This document shows positions 16,568 to 22,851 of a stretch of 33,112 nt of DNA, one piece after another. Each line of letters starts with the position of its first letter. Position 1 is the stretch's first letter. Made by a program: the position numbers and the translations under genes. Source of the DNA: an uncultured Prevotellaceae bacterium (GTDB lineage Bacteria > Bacteroidota > Bacteroidia > Bacteroidales > Bacteroidaceae); the NCBI GenBank assembly GCA_902774925.1, contig CACYKE010000040.1:1-33112 (forward strand). Reading direction: 5' to 3'. The notes beneath the pieces were generated by a model. That model saw only the letters and a list, made by a program, of their open reading frames with translations, did no database searches and had not been told where the DNA came from.

Positions 16568-17999
16568 GAAGATCGACGAAGAGTATTTTAACAGCGAGGA
16601 ATTCCAGGAGATACTGGAAAACTACGAAGCATCCATAAATGTGGGCAGCAACCCGTTTATGGATGCTGACGACTTGGTGGACCTCGCTGACTACTACTCT
16701 TGGCAGGGCGACGACGACAAAGCCGAGCAAGCCATCGACTACGCCCTCGAGCTCTATCCTGGCTCCACATTGCCCAACGTCTTCAAAGCCCGCAAGGCTT
16801 TGGCTGAGGAGGACTACGCCGAAGCGGAATTCTATGCCGACGAGATTGAGAATCGCGACGACCCCGACTACCACTATCTGCTGGCGGAAATCATGATTGC
16901 CGAGGGCGACGTCGAGAAAGCCGATGAATACTTGCGCGAATATGGCAAGCATGTCGAACCCGACGAATACGAGGATTACGTGCGCGACTGTGCCAATCTC
17001 TACATCGATTATGGCGAGAGCGAGAAATCCTACGAATGGATGATGCGCTCGCGAGGTGACGAAAGCGACGACTTCAAGGAACTCATGGCGCGTACACTCT
17101 TCGGACTGGGCAAGTACAAAGACTCCGAGCGCATCTTCAACGAACTCATCGACCATCACCCCTACTCCAAGCAATACTGGAATGCGCTGGCCTCCGCACA
17201 GCTGATGAACGAGGATTACTCCAATGCCATCACCAGTTCGGAATTTGCCATTGCCATCGACCCTGAAGACTCCGATGCGCTCAGTCAGAAAGCCAGCGGA
17301 CTGCTCCGTTTGGGCAATTACGAGGAAGCGCTGAAATATTATCGGAAATACTGCGAGTTGGAGCCCGACGACGAATTCGGCTTCTTGCATCAGGGTGTCT
17401 GTCTGGTCAATCTCGGACGTAACGACGAGGCGCTGACCACCCTGCGCACGGCCCTGGCCCTTGCCCCTGACGACTCTCCATTCCTCGTCCAGATCTATCA
17501 GGAGTTGGCCTTCTGCTATGGTGCGCTTCATCAGGTCGCTCAGGCTATGCAGATGCTCGACAAGACGGAGACGTTGAGTTGCGACCATGTCGACATGCTC
17601 GTGGTGCGTGGTCATATCCTCCTCCAGAACCAACAGGTCCACAAAGCCGAGGAGGCCTTTAAAATGGCCATCATGAAGTCCGACCACGCTCCCAGCGTCC
17701 TATTGCGCATCATCGTTTCCCTCTACGACAACCGCTACATCCAGGCCTGCTACGAGATGCTGCTCCGCTTCTTCGAGATGGTTCACGAATACTATCCCGA
17801 CTACCATAGCGGCAATGCCTATATGGCTCTGTGCTGCTACGACCTGGGGCGCGTCGACGAATTCATGAAATACCTGCGTCTGGCTGTTGCCAACGACCCT
17901 CAAGAGGCGCAAGGCGTCCTTGCTTGCCTCTTTCCCGAAGGCACCCCCGTCAGCGACTACATCCCCTATATGGAGCAGCGTCTCCAAAACATTTCGTAA
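16566..17999 (+). CDS. Tetratricopeptide-repeat protein
   Basis: The 477-residue, very acidic protein has no signal peptide or membrane helix and is probably cytoplasmic. It is built of TPR-like helical hairpins from about residue 40 to 440; good examples are the segments around 200-235, 236-270 (SDALSQKASGLLRLGNYEEAL) and 271-305 (DDEFGFLHQGVCLVNLGRNDEAL). TPR proteins act as protein-protein scaffolds. Nothing here indicates a specific partner. The family is widely seen in Bacteroidales, in my recollection often as a conserved hypothetical. The start at 16566 follows the heptamer array directly. The gene is probably in one transcript with glnS upstream and dedA downstream. Confidence 0.85.
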   Translation: MKIDEEYFNSEEFQEILENYEASINVGSNPFMDADDLVDLADYYSWQGDDDKAEQAIDYALELYPGSTLPNVFKARKALAEEDYAEAEFYADEIENRDDPDYHYLLAEIMIAEGDVEKADEYLREYGKHVEPDEYEDYVRDCANLYIDYGESEKSYEWMMRSRGDESDDFKELMARTLFGLGKYKDSERIFNELIDHHPYSKQYWNALASAQLMNEDYSNAITSSEFAIAIDPEDSDALSQKASGLLRLGNYEEALKYYRKYCELEPDDEFGFLHQGVCLVNLGRNDEALTTLRTALALAPDDSPFLVQIYQELAFCYGALHQVAQAMQMLDKTETLSCDHVDMLVVRGHILLQNQQVHKAEEAFKMAIMKSDHAPSVLLRIIVSLYDNRYIQACYEMLLRFFEMVHEYYPDYHSGNAYMALCCYDLGRVDEFMKYLRLAVANDPQEAQGVLACLFPEGTPVSDYIPYMEQRLQNIS

Positions 18000-18000
18000 A

Positions 18001-18048
18001 AACGAAACAACGATATAACGGAATCACGATATAACGTAATAACGAAAA
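18001..18048. repeat. Six octamer units filling the TPR-dedA gap
   Basis: Six contiguous 8-base units (AACGAAAC, AACGATAT, AACGGAAT, CACGATAT, AACGTAAT, AACGAAAA) occupy nearly the whole interval between the stop at 17997-17999 and the ATG at 18052. The core ACG is kept in every unit. Confidence 0.9.
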
Positions 18049-18051
18049 AAA

Positions 18052-18687
18052 ATGAATTTCATAACATCATTGCTTAGCAATCTCAATTACGGCACCATCC
18101 TGTTCTTGATGCTCCTCGAGAGTACCGTAGTGCCCGTGCCCTCCGAATTCGTCGTCACCCCTGCGGCTTATCATGCCGCCAGTGGACAACTCGACGTGTG
18201 GCTCGTCATCCTCTTTGCCACCATCGGAGCCGACCTCGGGGCCTCCATCAACTATTTCGTGGCGCTCTACGTCGGCCGTCCCGTCATCTATAAGTTCGCC
18301 AACAGCAAGTGGGGCAAGATGTGTCTGCTCAATCAGGAGAAGGTCGAGAAGTCGGAACGTTACTTCGACGAACACGGCATCGTCGCCACACTCACAGGCC
18401 GTCTCATTCCCGGCATCCGCCACCTCATCAGCATTCCTGCCGGACTGGCTCGCATGCACTACGGCAAATTCCTGCTCTATACCACCATCGGTGCCGGTTG
18501 CTGGCACGCCATCCTTGCAGGACTGGGCTGGTATCTCCACACCATCGTACCTGAGGACCAGCTCAACGACAAAATCAGCGAGTATGCCGAGTACATCAAA
18601 CTCATCATCCTCGCACTTGTCATTGCTGCCGTTGTCTATTTCGTTGTAAAATCCTATCTCAAGAAAAAAAATAACAAGCAGGATTAA
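18052..18687 (+). CDS. DedA-family membrane protein
   Basis: The 211-residue inner-membrane protein belongs to the DedA/SNARE-associated (VTT) family. It shows the VPVPSEFVVTPAAYHAASG region near residue 26, ATIGADLGASINYFVALYVGRP, and the signature TGRLIPGIRHLISIPAGLARM (about 115-135) with conserved Arg and Gly residues. Four to five helices and a lysine-rich C-terminal tail (KKKNNKQ) are visible. DedA proteins are proposed lipid (undecaprenyl phosphate or phospholipid) translocases in other bacteria; the lipid here is unknown. It is separated from the TPR gene only by an octamer repeat and likely shares its transcript. Confidence 0.9.
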   Translation: MNFITSLLSNLNYGTILFLMLLESTVVPVPSEFVVTPAAYHAASGQLDVWLVILFATIGADLGASINYFVALYVGRPVIYKFANSKWGKMCLLNQEKVEKSERYFDEHGIVATLTGRLIPGIRHLISIPAGLARMHYGKFLLYTTIGAGCWHAILAGLGWYLHTIVPEDQLNDKISEYAEYIKLIILALVIAAVVYFVVKSYLKKKNNKQD

Positions 18688-18760
18688 ACCTTTTGCAACG
18701 AGCTACGTCAAAGGACCGTTACAACTATTTATTCACATCATAATCAAAAACAAAAGAACA

Positions 18761-19270
18761 ATGAAAAAATTAATGATGATGGTGGCTATGCTGGCAGTTT
18801 CGTTCGCCATGCAGGCACAAACCAAGTTCCACGACGTTGAGCTCAACGAGGCCAAGGGTGCCGTGAAGTGTATTAAGACTAACCAGATGGGACGTGACAT
18901 CGTAATCAATTTCTCTGAGGACGGCAAGATGTCGCAGGAGGGTATGAGCGATGCCAAGTACGATGCTAACGGTTATCTGCTATCTATCAAAGCGGAGATG
19001 ATGGGCAATACCAGTGAGGTTACCTACAAGTGGGAGAACGGTCGTGTTGTTGGCCAGAAGATGAACATGATGGGCAATGCCATAGAGGTGAAGCGTACAT
19101 ACAACGATGACGGCACCGTGAAAGCCAACATCATGGACATGGGCGGAAATACGATGGAAATGCCTTGGAAGGACTACAAGTTCGACGATCATGGAAACTG
19201 GATTAGCCGCTCGGGCGAGATGATGGGCCGCACCATGGAGCAGACCCGCACTATTGAGTACTACAAGTAA
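18761..19270 (+). CDS. Small secreted methionine-rich protein of unknown function
   Basis: The 169-residue product has a Sec signal peptide (about 1-20, MMMVAMLAVSFAMQAQ). The mature part is a series of beta-strand-like repeats with aromatic/glycine turns (YDANGYLLSI, YKWENGRVVGQ, YNDDGTV, FDDHGNWISR), similar in rhythm to YD-repeat or MORN-like strands. Methionine is unusually frequent, mostly in MMG or NMMGN turns. I do not recognise a named family. It is probably periplasmic or outer-membrane associated. No strong promoter was found in the 73-base gap after dedA; a degenerate -7-like sequence overlaps the dedA stop. A terminator follows closely, so it may be the last gene of that transcript. 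Confidence 0.75.
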   Translation: MKKLMMMVAMLAVSFAMQAQTKFHDVELNEAKGAVKCIKTNQMGRDIVINFSEDGKMSQEGMSDAKYDANGYLLSIKAEMMGNTSEVTYKWENGRVVGQKMNMMGNAIEVKRTYNDDGTVKANIMDMGGNTMEMPWKDYKFDDHGNWISRSGEMMGRTMEQTRTIEYYK

Positions 19271-19291
19271 AAAGCAAACAAACAGTATAAC

Positions 19292-19328
19292 AAAAGGGAG
19301 CACTTCATCTGATGTGCCCCTTTTTTTT
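19292..19328. terminator. Intrinsic terminator, usable from both sides
   Basis: A stem of AAAGGG-GCAC / GTGC-CCCTTT with one bulged A (19299) and a 10-base loop is followed by eight T. It ends the small secreted-protein gene. On the minus strand a short TTTT follows the hairpin, so it may also stop transcripts leaving the porin gene at 19449. Confidence 0.8.
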
Positions 19329-19448
19329 ACTTACATATAAACATCGCTCCGATTGTCCCAGGGTTTGTACAAGGACAGCAGGACTTTCGGAGTATCTACT
19401 TTTTTACAAAGGTCGGTGACTTCGGTGCTGAAAGTAAAATCAAGCCCT

Positions 19449-20609
19449 CTAGAATATCTTGATTCGGTAGATGAGGCTCAGTTCGACGCGGTTGGTGGAG
19501 ATGTTAGGGAGGCCGATGGCGTCGTTGTAGGTGGTGGTCTTGCCGACGTAAGCCAACGAGAGGCGGGCATCCTGCGTGAGGTCGGGAATCCACTGTAGGG
19601 CAGCCTGATAACCATAGTTGTGGCGGTAGTCGTCCAGGACGGGATCGTCGGGCACAGAGGCTTTCTCGGCAAAGGCCTTCACGAAACAGAGCCAATGGGG
19701 CGTGATATGATACTGCAGACGACCCACGAAGGCCTGATAGCGCACGTCGCGGAGGGTGGTAGGTTCGGTGGTCAGCCCAGCGGCGGCCGCATCGGCACTC
19801 GCGATGCCATGACGGTCGATGTCCTCCCAGGCGTGATAGTAGTCCAAGTAGCCCTTCCACCTGCCGATGGTCAGTCGCGAGCCCAACATCAGGAACCTGT
19901 TGGACGCACCTTTCGCCTCGTGGAAATAGCCGTACGACCAGTGGTTTTCCAGCTTGTCCCACAGACGGCTACCAATCCAGTTCAGCGTGACGCCAAGCGG
20001 TCGGCGAGCCTTTTCGAGATTGGCTCCAGGGTAAGCCTTTTCAAGCGAATTGTTGTTGCAGTTGCTGACATCGAGCTGTATGAGCTGTCGCTTGCCAATG
20101 TCGTAGCTCACCTCCGCACCGATCTGCAGGGTATTCATGTGGGAGCAGAAGTCCGAATAGTCGAGCACCTGAATGGCATTCTCGTCATATTCGAATCCGC
20201 CCATCGAGAGGGCAAACTTACCGCCAGTCACCCTCAGCCGGTCGGTAATCTGATAGTTCACCATCATGATGTTCAGGCTGTTGGAAAAACCGTCGTCCTG
20301 CCGCTCCCAAGTCTTGTTCAACTGGTAACGGAATCGATAGCTCCAATGCTTGTCGAGGAATCCTCTGGCCTCGAACCTCATGTAGCGCCCATGGAAGCCG
20401 CTCTGCTCTGCCTTTTCGAACGGCTCTTCGTAGGACACGGTCGTATTCAGGAAGATGTTGAAGGCCTCGTTCTTTCGCTCCACGATGTTCAGCCTCTCGA
20501 GGATGGAGGCTACACCATCGTCGCTTCCGCCCATACCGATGTTGCCACCCTGCGCCCAACCGTCGAGAACCGCCACGAGCAACACCAAGAATAATAGCTT
20601 CCTCTTCAT
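19449..20609 (-). CDS. Outer-membrane porin (phosphate-selective porin O/P-like)
   Basis: The 386-residue protein starts with a Sec signal peptide (MKRKLLFLVLLVAVLDGWAQ). It continues as alternating amphipathic strands typical of the OprO/OprP-like porin family in Bacteroidota (FHGRYMRFEARGFLDKHWSYRFRYQLNK, ITDRLRVTGGKFALSMGG). It ends in RIKIF, with the terminal phenylalanine that the BAM machinery recognises, so the stop is a natural end. Substrate specificity cannot be read. It starts 4 bases after the greA stop and is likely co-transcribed with it. Beyond its stop, the region 19329-19448 holds no clear gene, only an open frame discussed in the findings. Confidence 0.82.
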   Translation of the reverse strand: MKRKLLFLVLLVAVLDGWAQGGNIGMGGSDDGVASILERLNIVERKNEAFNIFLNTTVSYEEPFEKAEQSGFHGRYMRFEARGFLDKHWSYRFRYQLNKTWERQDDGFSNSLNIMMVNYQITDRLRVTGGKFALSMGGFEYDENAIQVLDYSDFCSHMNTLQIGAEVSYDIGKRQLIQLDVSNCNNNSLEKAYPGANLEKARRPLGVTLNWIGSRLWDKLENHWSYGYFHEAKGASNRFLMLGSRLTIGRWKGYLDYYHAWEDIDRHGIASADAAAAGLTTEPTTLRDVRYQAFVGRLQYHITPHWLCFVKAFAEKASVPDDPVLDDYRHNYGYQAALQWIPDLTQDARLSLAYVGKTTTYNDAIGLPNISTNRVELSLIYRIKIF

Positions 20610-20613
20610 CGTA

Positions 20614-21081
20614 CTACGAATAACTGATGCTTTCGATGCGGAGCTTCAGGATGCCGGCAGGGACCTGTACTTCGACGACATCGCCAACTTTCTTGTGCAG
20701 CAATGCCTGACCAATGGGCGACTTGATGGAAATCTTACCCTCACGGAGATTAGCTTCGTGGGGATTTACGATGGTATAAGACATCTGCGCGTTATTTCCC
20801 ATATTGGTCATAGCGACCTTGGCGAGCAGGCCGATGGTATCGGTATCCTGACGAGGAGTGTCCAGTACGCGGGCATGCTCCAGCACACGCTGTCGGAAGC
20901 GTATCTCACTCAGGAGCCGGCCTTGTTCGCGCTTGGCGGCATGATATTCGAAGTTCTCGCTCAGGTCACCTTGTGCACGCGCCTCGGCAATGGCCTCGCG
21001 CACACGCGGCAATTCCACGTTTTCCAACTGTTTCAGTTCGGCCACGAGCTTGTCGTAGCCTTCTTGTGACATATATTCCAT
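20614..21081 (-). CDS. greA: Transcription elongation factor GreA
   Basis: The 155-residue cytoplasmic factor rescues backtracked RNA polymerase by stimulating transcript cleavage. The N-terminal coiled coil (about 1-75) carries the ARAQGDLSENFEYHAAKREQ motif with the acidic tip residues D and E. The C-terminal FKBP-like domain ends in SPIGQALLHKKVGDVVEVQVPAG. A longer frame begins at 21120, but its ATG is upstream of the -7 box at 21108-21115, so the start is at 21081. This gives the usual length (GreA is near 157). It is the first gene of a pair with the porin. Confidence 0.96.
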   Translation of the reverse strand: MEYMSQEGYDKLVAELKQLENVELPRVREAIAEARAQGDLSENFEYHAAKREQGRLLSEIRFRQRVLEHARVLDTPRQDTDTIGLLAKVAMTNMGNNAQMSYTIVNPHEANLREGKISIKSPIGQALLHKKVGDVVEVQVPAGILKLRIESISYS

Positions 21082-21107
21082 ATCCTTGTATTTTCGTTTC
21101 TGAGCTG

Positions 21108-21138
21108 CAAAGTTACTCATTTTTTATAGAATACCAAG
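21108..21138 (-). promoter_or_regulatory. Promoter for greA-porin
   Basis: TAACTTTG (21108-21115, minus) with CTTG (21135-21138) 19 bases upstream. Its location excludes the more distal greA start at 21120. Confidence 0.7.
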
Positions 21139-21196
21139 AAAAGGGGGCTGTTTTTTTAATTTTGACCTACGTCAAGAAGAAGGCCCGTTCACGCAA

Positions 21197-21243
21197 ATTT
21201 TACGTAAAACGTTTTGTGTTCGCACACATTTTACGTAACTTTG
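21197..21243 (+). promoter_or_regulatory. Strong promoter with paired TTACGTAA palindromes
   Basis: TTTG (21213-21216) and TAACTTTG (21236-21243) are spaced by 19 bases, a near-ideal promoter. An ATTTTACGTAA sequence containing the palindrome TTACGTAA occurs twice, at 21197-21207 and 21228-21238. The copies are 31 bases apart, close to three helical turns. The first lies just upstream of the -33 box and the second overlaps the -7 box. This is the arrangement expected of operators. Confidence 0.65.
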
Positions 21244-21313
21244 CACCGTCTTACAAGAGGTACTAGACAAAAAGATTCGTTTTTAGGTTAACATTTTAAT
21301 TGGTTTTTAGGAT

Positions 21314-21400
21314 ATGATTATTTTGAATTACGTTGTGGTTTCGCTGGCTAAGAAAAGCTTCCCGCTGGCAAAGAAAGGCTTCCACATGATTAAGCACTAA
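21314..21400 (+). CDS. Candidate 28-residue cationic peptide with a tandem heptapeptide
   Basis: An ATG-started frame of 28 codons lies about 70 bases downstream of the strong promoter and ends before a stem-loop. The peptide has a hydrophobic start (MIILNYVVVS) followed by two copies of a heptapeptide, LAKKSFP and LAKKGFH, and ends in MIKH. At the DNA level this is a 21-base tandem repeat (21343-21363 and 21364-21384). The product would be basic and amphipathic, like membrane-active small proteins or type I toxins, but I recognise no family. The transcript could also be a small RNA. Coding is supported only by the promoter, the size and the in-frame duplication. Confidence 0.45.
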   Translation: MIILNYVVVSLAKKSFPLAKKGFHMIKH

Positions 21401-21427
21401 TTTAGAGAAAGCAAGAAAAAGAAAAAT

Positions 21428-21448
21428 GGGGACGGTGTGAACCGCCCC
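21428..21448. terminator. Stem-loop terminator between the small ORF unit and the GH5 gene
   Basis: Stem GGGG-A-CGGT / ACCG-CCCC with a GTGA loop and one bulged A. On the minus strand it is followed by ATTTTTCTTTTTC, so it is a good terminator for the GH5 gene that ends at 21474. On the plus strand the tail is ATTATTTAT, a weaker signal. Confidence 0.75.
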
Positions 21449-21473
21449 CATTATTTATGTCACATGACCCCAG

Positions 21474-22766
21474 TTATTTTACCTTGTTCATCCTGTCGAC
21501 CTGCTCACGGACAACGGCGAGTGTGCTGCTGTCGTTGGCAAAGACGGAATTGAGGCCCTGAGCCTCCTGGGCAGGATCGCCCGTGTAGTCGTCGCCCACC
21601 TGCCATTGTTCGTGGATAGGCTTGGCAAAACCGCCCCAGCCCCAGAAATTACATCCGGCAAACTTTCCGCCCTGCTCGGCATTATCCGCTACAAGAGAGA
21701 ATACGTAACGGTAGTATCCGTCGCGACCAGTCGTGGGACTGCCCTGCGCAAACGAGAAGCCGTCGCGCGGATAGCCGAACTCCTCCATCACGAGGGGTTT
21801 GCCGATACGGTCGCAGATGGCCAAGTGTTTGTTGATATACTCCTTCGTATTCTCGCAGGCACGCGGCAGATGTTCGATGAGCGAGTCAGGCTTTGCCCAG
21901 CCCCAGTTGTAAGGCCACAGGTGGACGTTGCAATAATCGACATTCTGGTCGCTACAGATGCGCTCCCAGCAACCGTAGTCGTTTTCGCAACCCCACGAAC
22001 CCTCGCTACCGATGGAGATGAGGTGGTTGGAGTCGAGTTCGCGGATGAGTGCCGCAGCCTCGCTAATCCACTTCTCAAAGGCCGGCAGCGCCTCCGTTGA
22101 GAATGCTCGCGGCTCGTTGCCAATCTGCCACGACATGATGGCAGGATCGTCCTTGTAGGCCAGTCCCGTATAGCGGTTGGTACGACCGATGATGAAGCGC
22201 ACATAGTCGTAGAACAGCTGATGAGCCTTCTCGTTGGTGGCATATTTCGACATGGCCTGCATGAAGGCCGGATAGCCTGCATCATCAGGACGCGGCTGTT
22301 TGCCAGCCCCAGCGTGCTCCAGATAGAAGCCGTATCCCCCACTCCATTCCCATGAGTTGTTCAGGTAGAGCACGGCGACCATATCGCGCTTGCCCATTTC
22401 CTGCAACAGCCAGTCGAGACCAGCGAGAATGGTGTCGTTATATACGCCAGGAGCCTCCTGCAACGTCGGCTCGACCTTCGTCTTGACGCCACGCTCACCA
22501 TCGCTACCCACGAGGATGCGCAGGTTGTCGATGCCCATGCGCTTCATCGCGTCGAGTTCCTGCGCCAGACGTTCGCGATTGCCGCCCTGCCCCTCGGAAC
22601 CGAGGATGGCACCATACCAGAAATTGGTACCTACATAATAATAAGGTTTGCCCGCGCGCACGAAATGGCCGTTTTCCACGCGTACGAAGTCGTTTTTGTC
22701 AGCGGTTTTCTGTGCACAACCCACGGTGAGCACAGCTGCTACGAAGAGTAAAAAGTAGTGTTTCAT
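21474..22766 (-). CDS. GH5 mannanase-like glycoside hydrolase, lipoprotein
   Basis: The 430-residue protein has a lipoprotein signal (MKHYFLLFVAAVLTVGC, lipid-modified C17) and a GH5 TIM barrel of the beta-mannanase type (subfamily 7-like). Key sites are the acid/base E218 in WQIGNEPRAF and the nucleophile in LVMEEFGYPRDG (E328/E329). HLWPYNWGW near 282-290 is a typical substrate-cleft motif. It probably cuts beta-1,4-mannan at the cell surface or in the periplasm. The frame is open upstream to 22877, but the ATG at 22766 begins the signal peptide and follows a -7 box at 22792-22799. It is a single gene, not in a recognisable polysaccharide utilisation locus here. Confidence 0.9.
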   Translation of the reverse strand: MKHYFLLFVAAVLTVGCAQKTADKNDFVRVENGHFVRAGKPYYYVGTNFWYGAILGSEGQGGNRERLAQELDAMKRMGIDNLRILVGSDGERGVKTKVEPTLQEAPGVYNDTILAGLDWLLQEMGKRDMVAVLYLNNSWEWSGGYGFYLEHAGAGKQPRPDDAGYPAFMQAMSKYATNEKAHQLFYDYVRFIIGRTNRYTGLAYKDDPAIMSWQIGNEPRAFSTEALPAFEKWISEAAALIRELDSNHLISIGSEGSWGCENDYGCWERICSDQNVDYCNVHLWPYNWGWAKPDSLIEHLPRACENTKEYINKHLAICDRIGKPLVMEEFGYPRDGFSFAQGSPTTGRDGYYRYVFSLVADNAEQGGKFAGCNFWGWGGFAKPIHEQWQVGDDYTGDPAQEAQGLNSVFANDSSTLAVVREQVDRMNKVK

Positions 22767-22791
22767 TGTCGTTTTAGTATATTTTATGCTG

Positions 22792-22799
22792 CAAAAGTA
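22792..22799 (-). promoter_or_regulatory. -7 box for the GH5 gene
   Basis: TACTTTTG on the minus strand matches TAnnTTTG. No good -33 TTTG is seen at 19-22 bases. It lies 22 bases from the -7 box of the divergent DsbD-like gene. Confidence 0.5.
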
Positions 22800-22821
22800 C
22801 GAAATTTTCTGCAATATTTCG

Positions 22822-22829
22822 TACCTTTG
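22822..22829 (+). promoter_or_regulatory. -7 box for the DsbD-like gene
   Basis: TACCTTTG on the plus strand matches the consensus and is 22 bases before the ATG at 22852. The -33 side overlaps the divergent GH5 promoter and holds no clear TTTG. Confidence 0.55.
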
Positions 22830-22851
22830 CACGGAAAAATTGATAACGAAG

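Noticed and set aside
16563-17687. A 374-codon minus-strand open frame
   Set aside because: It is antisense to the TPR gene. The long frame is explained by the codon bias of the acidic TPR protein (few TTA, CTA or TCA codons).
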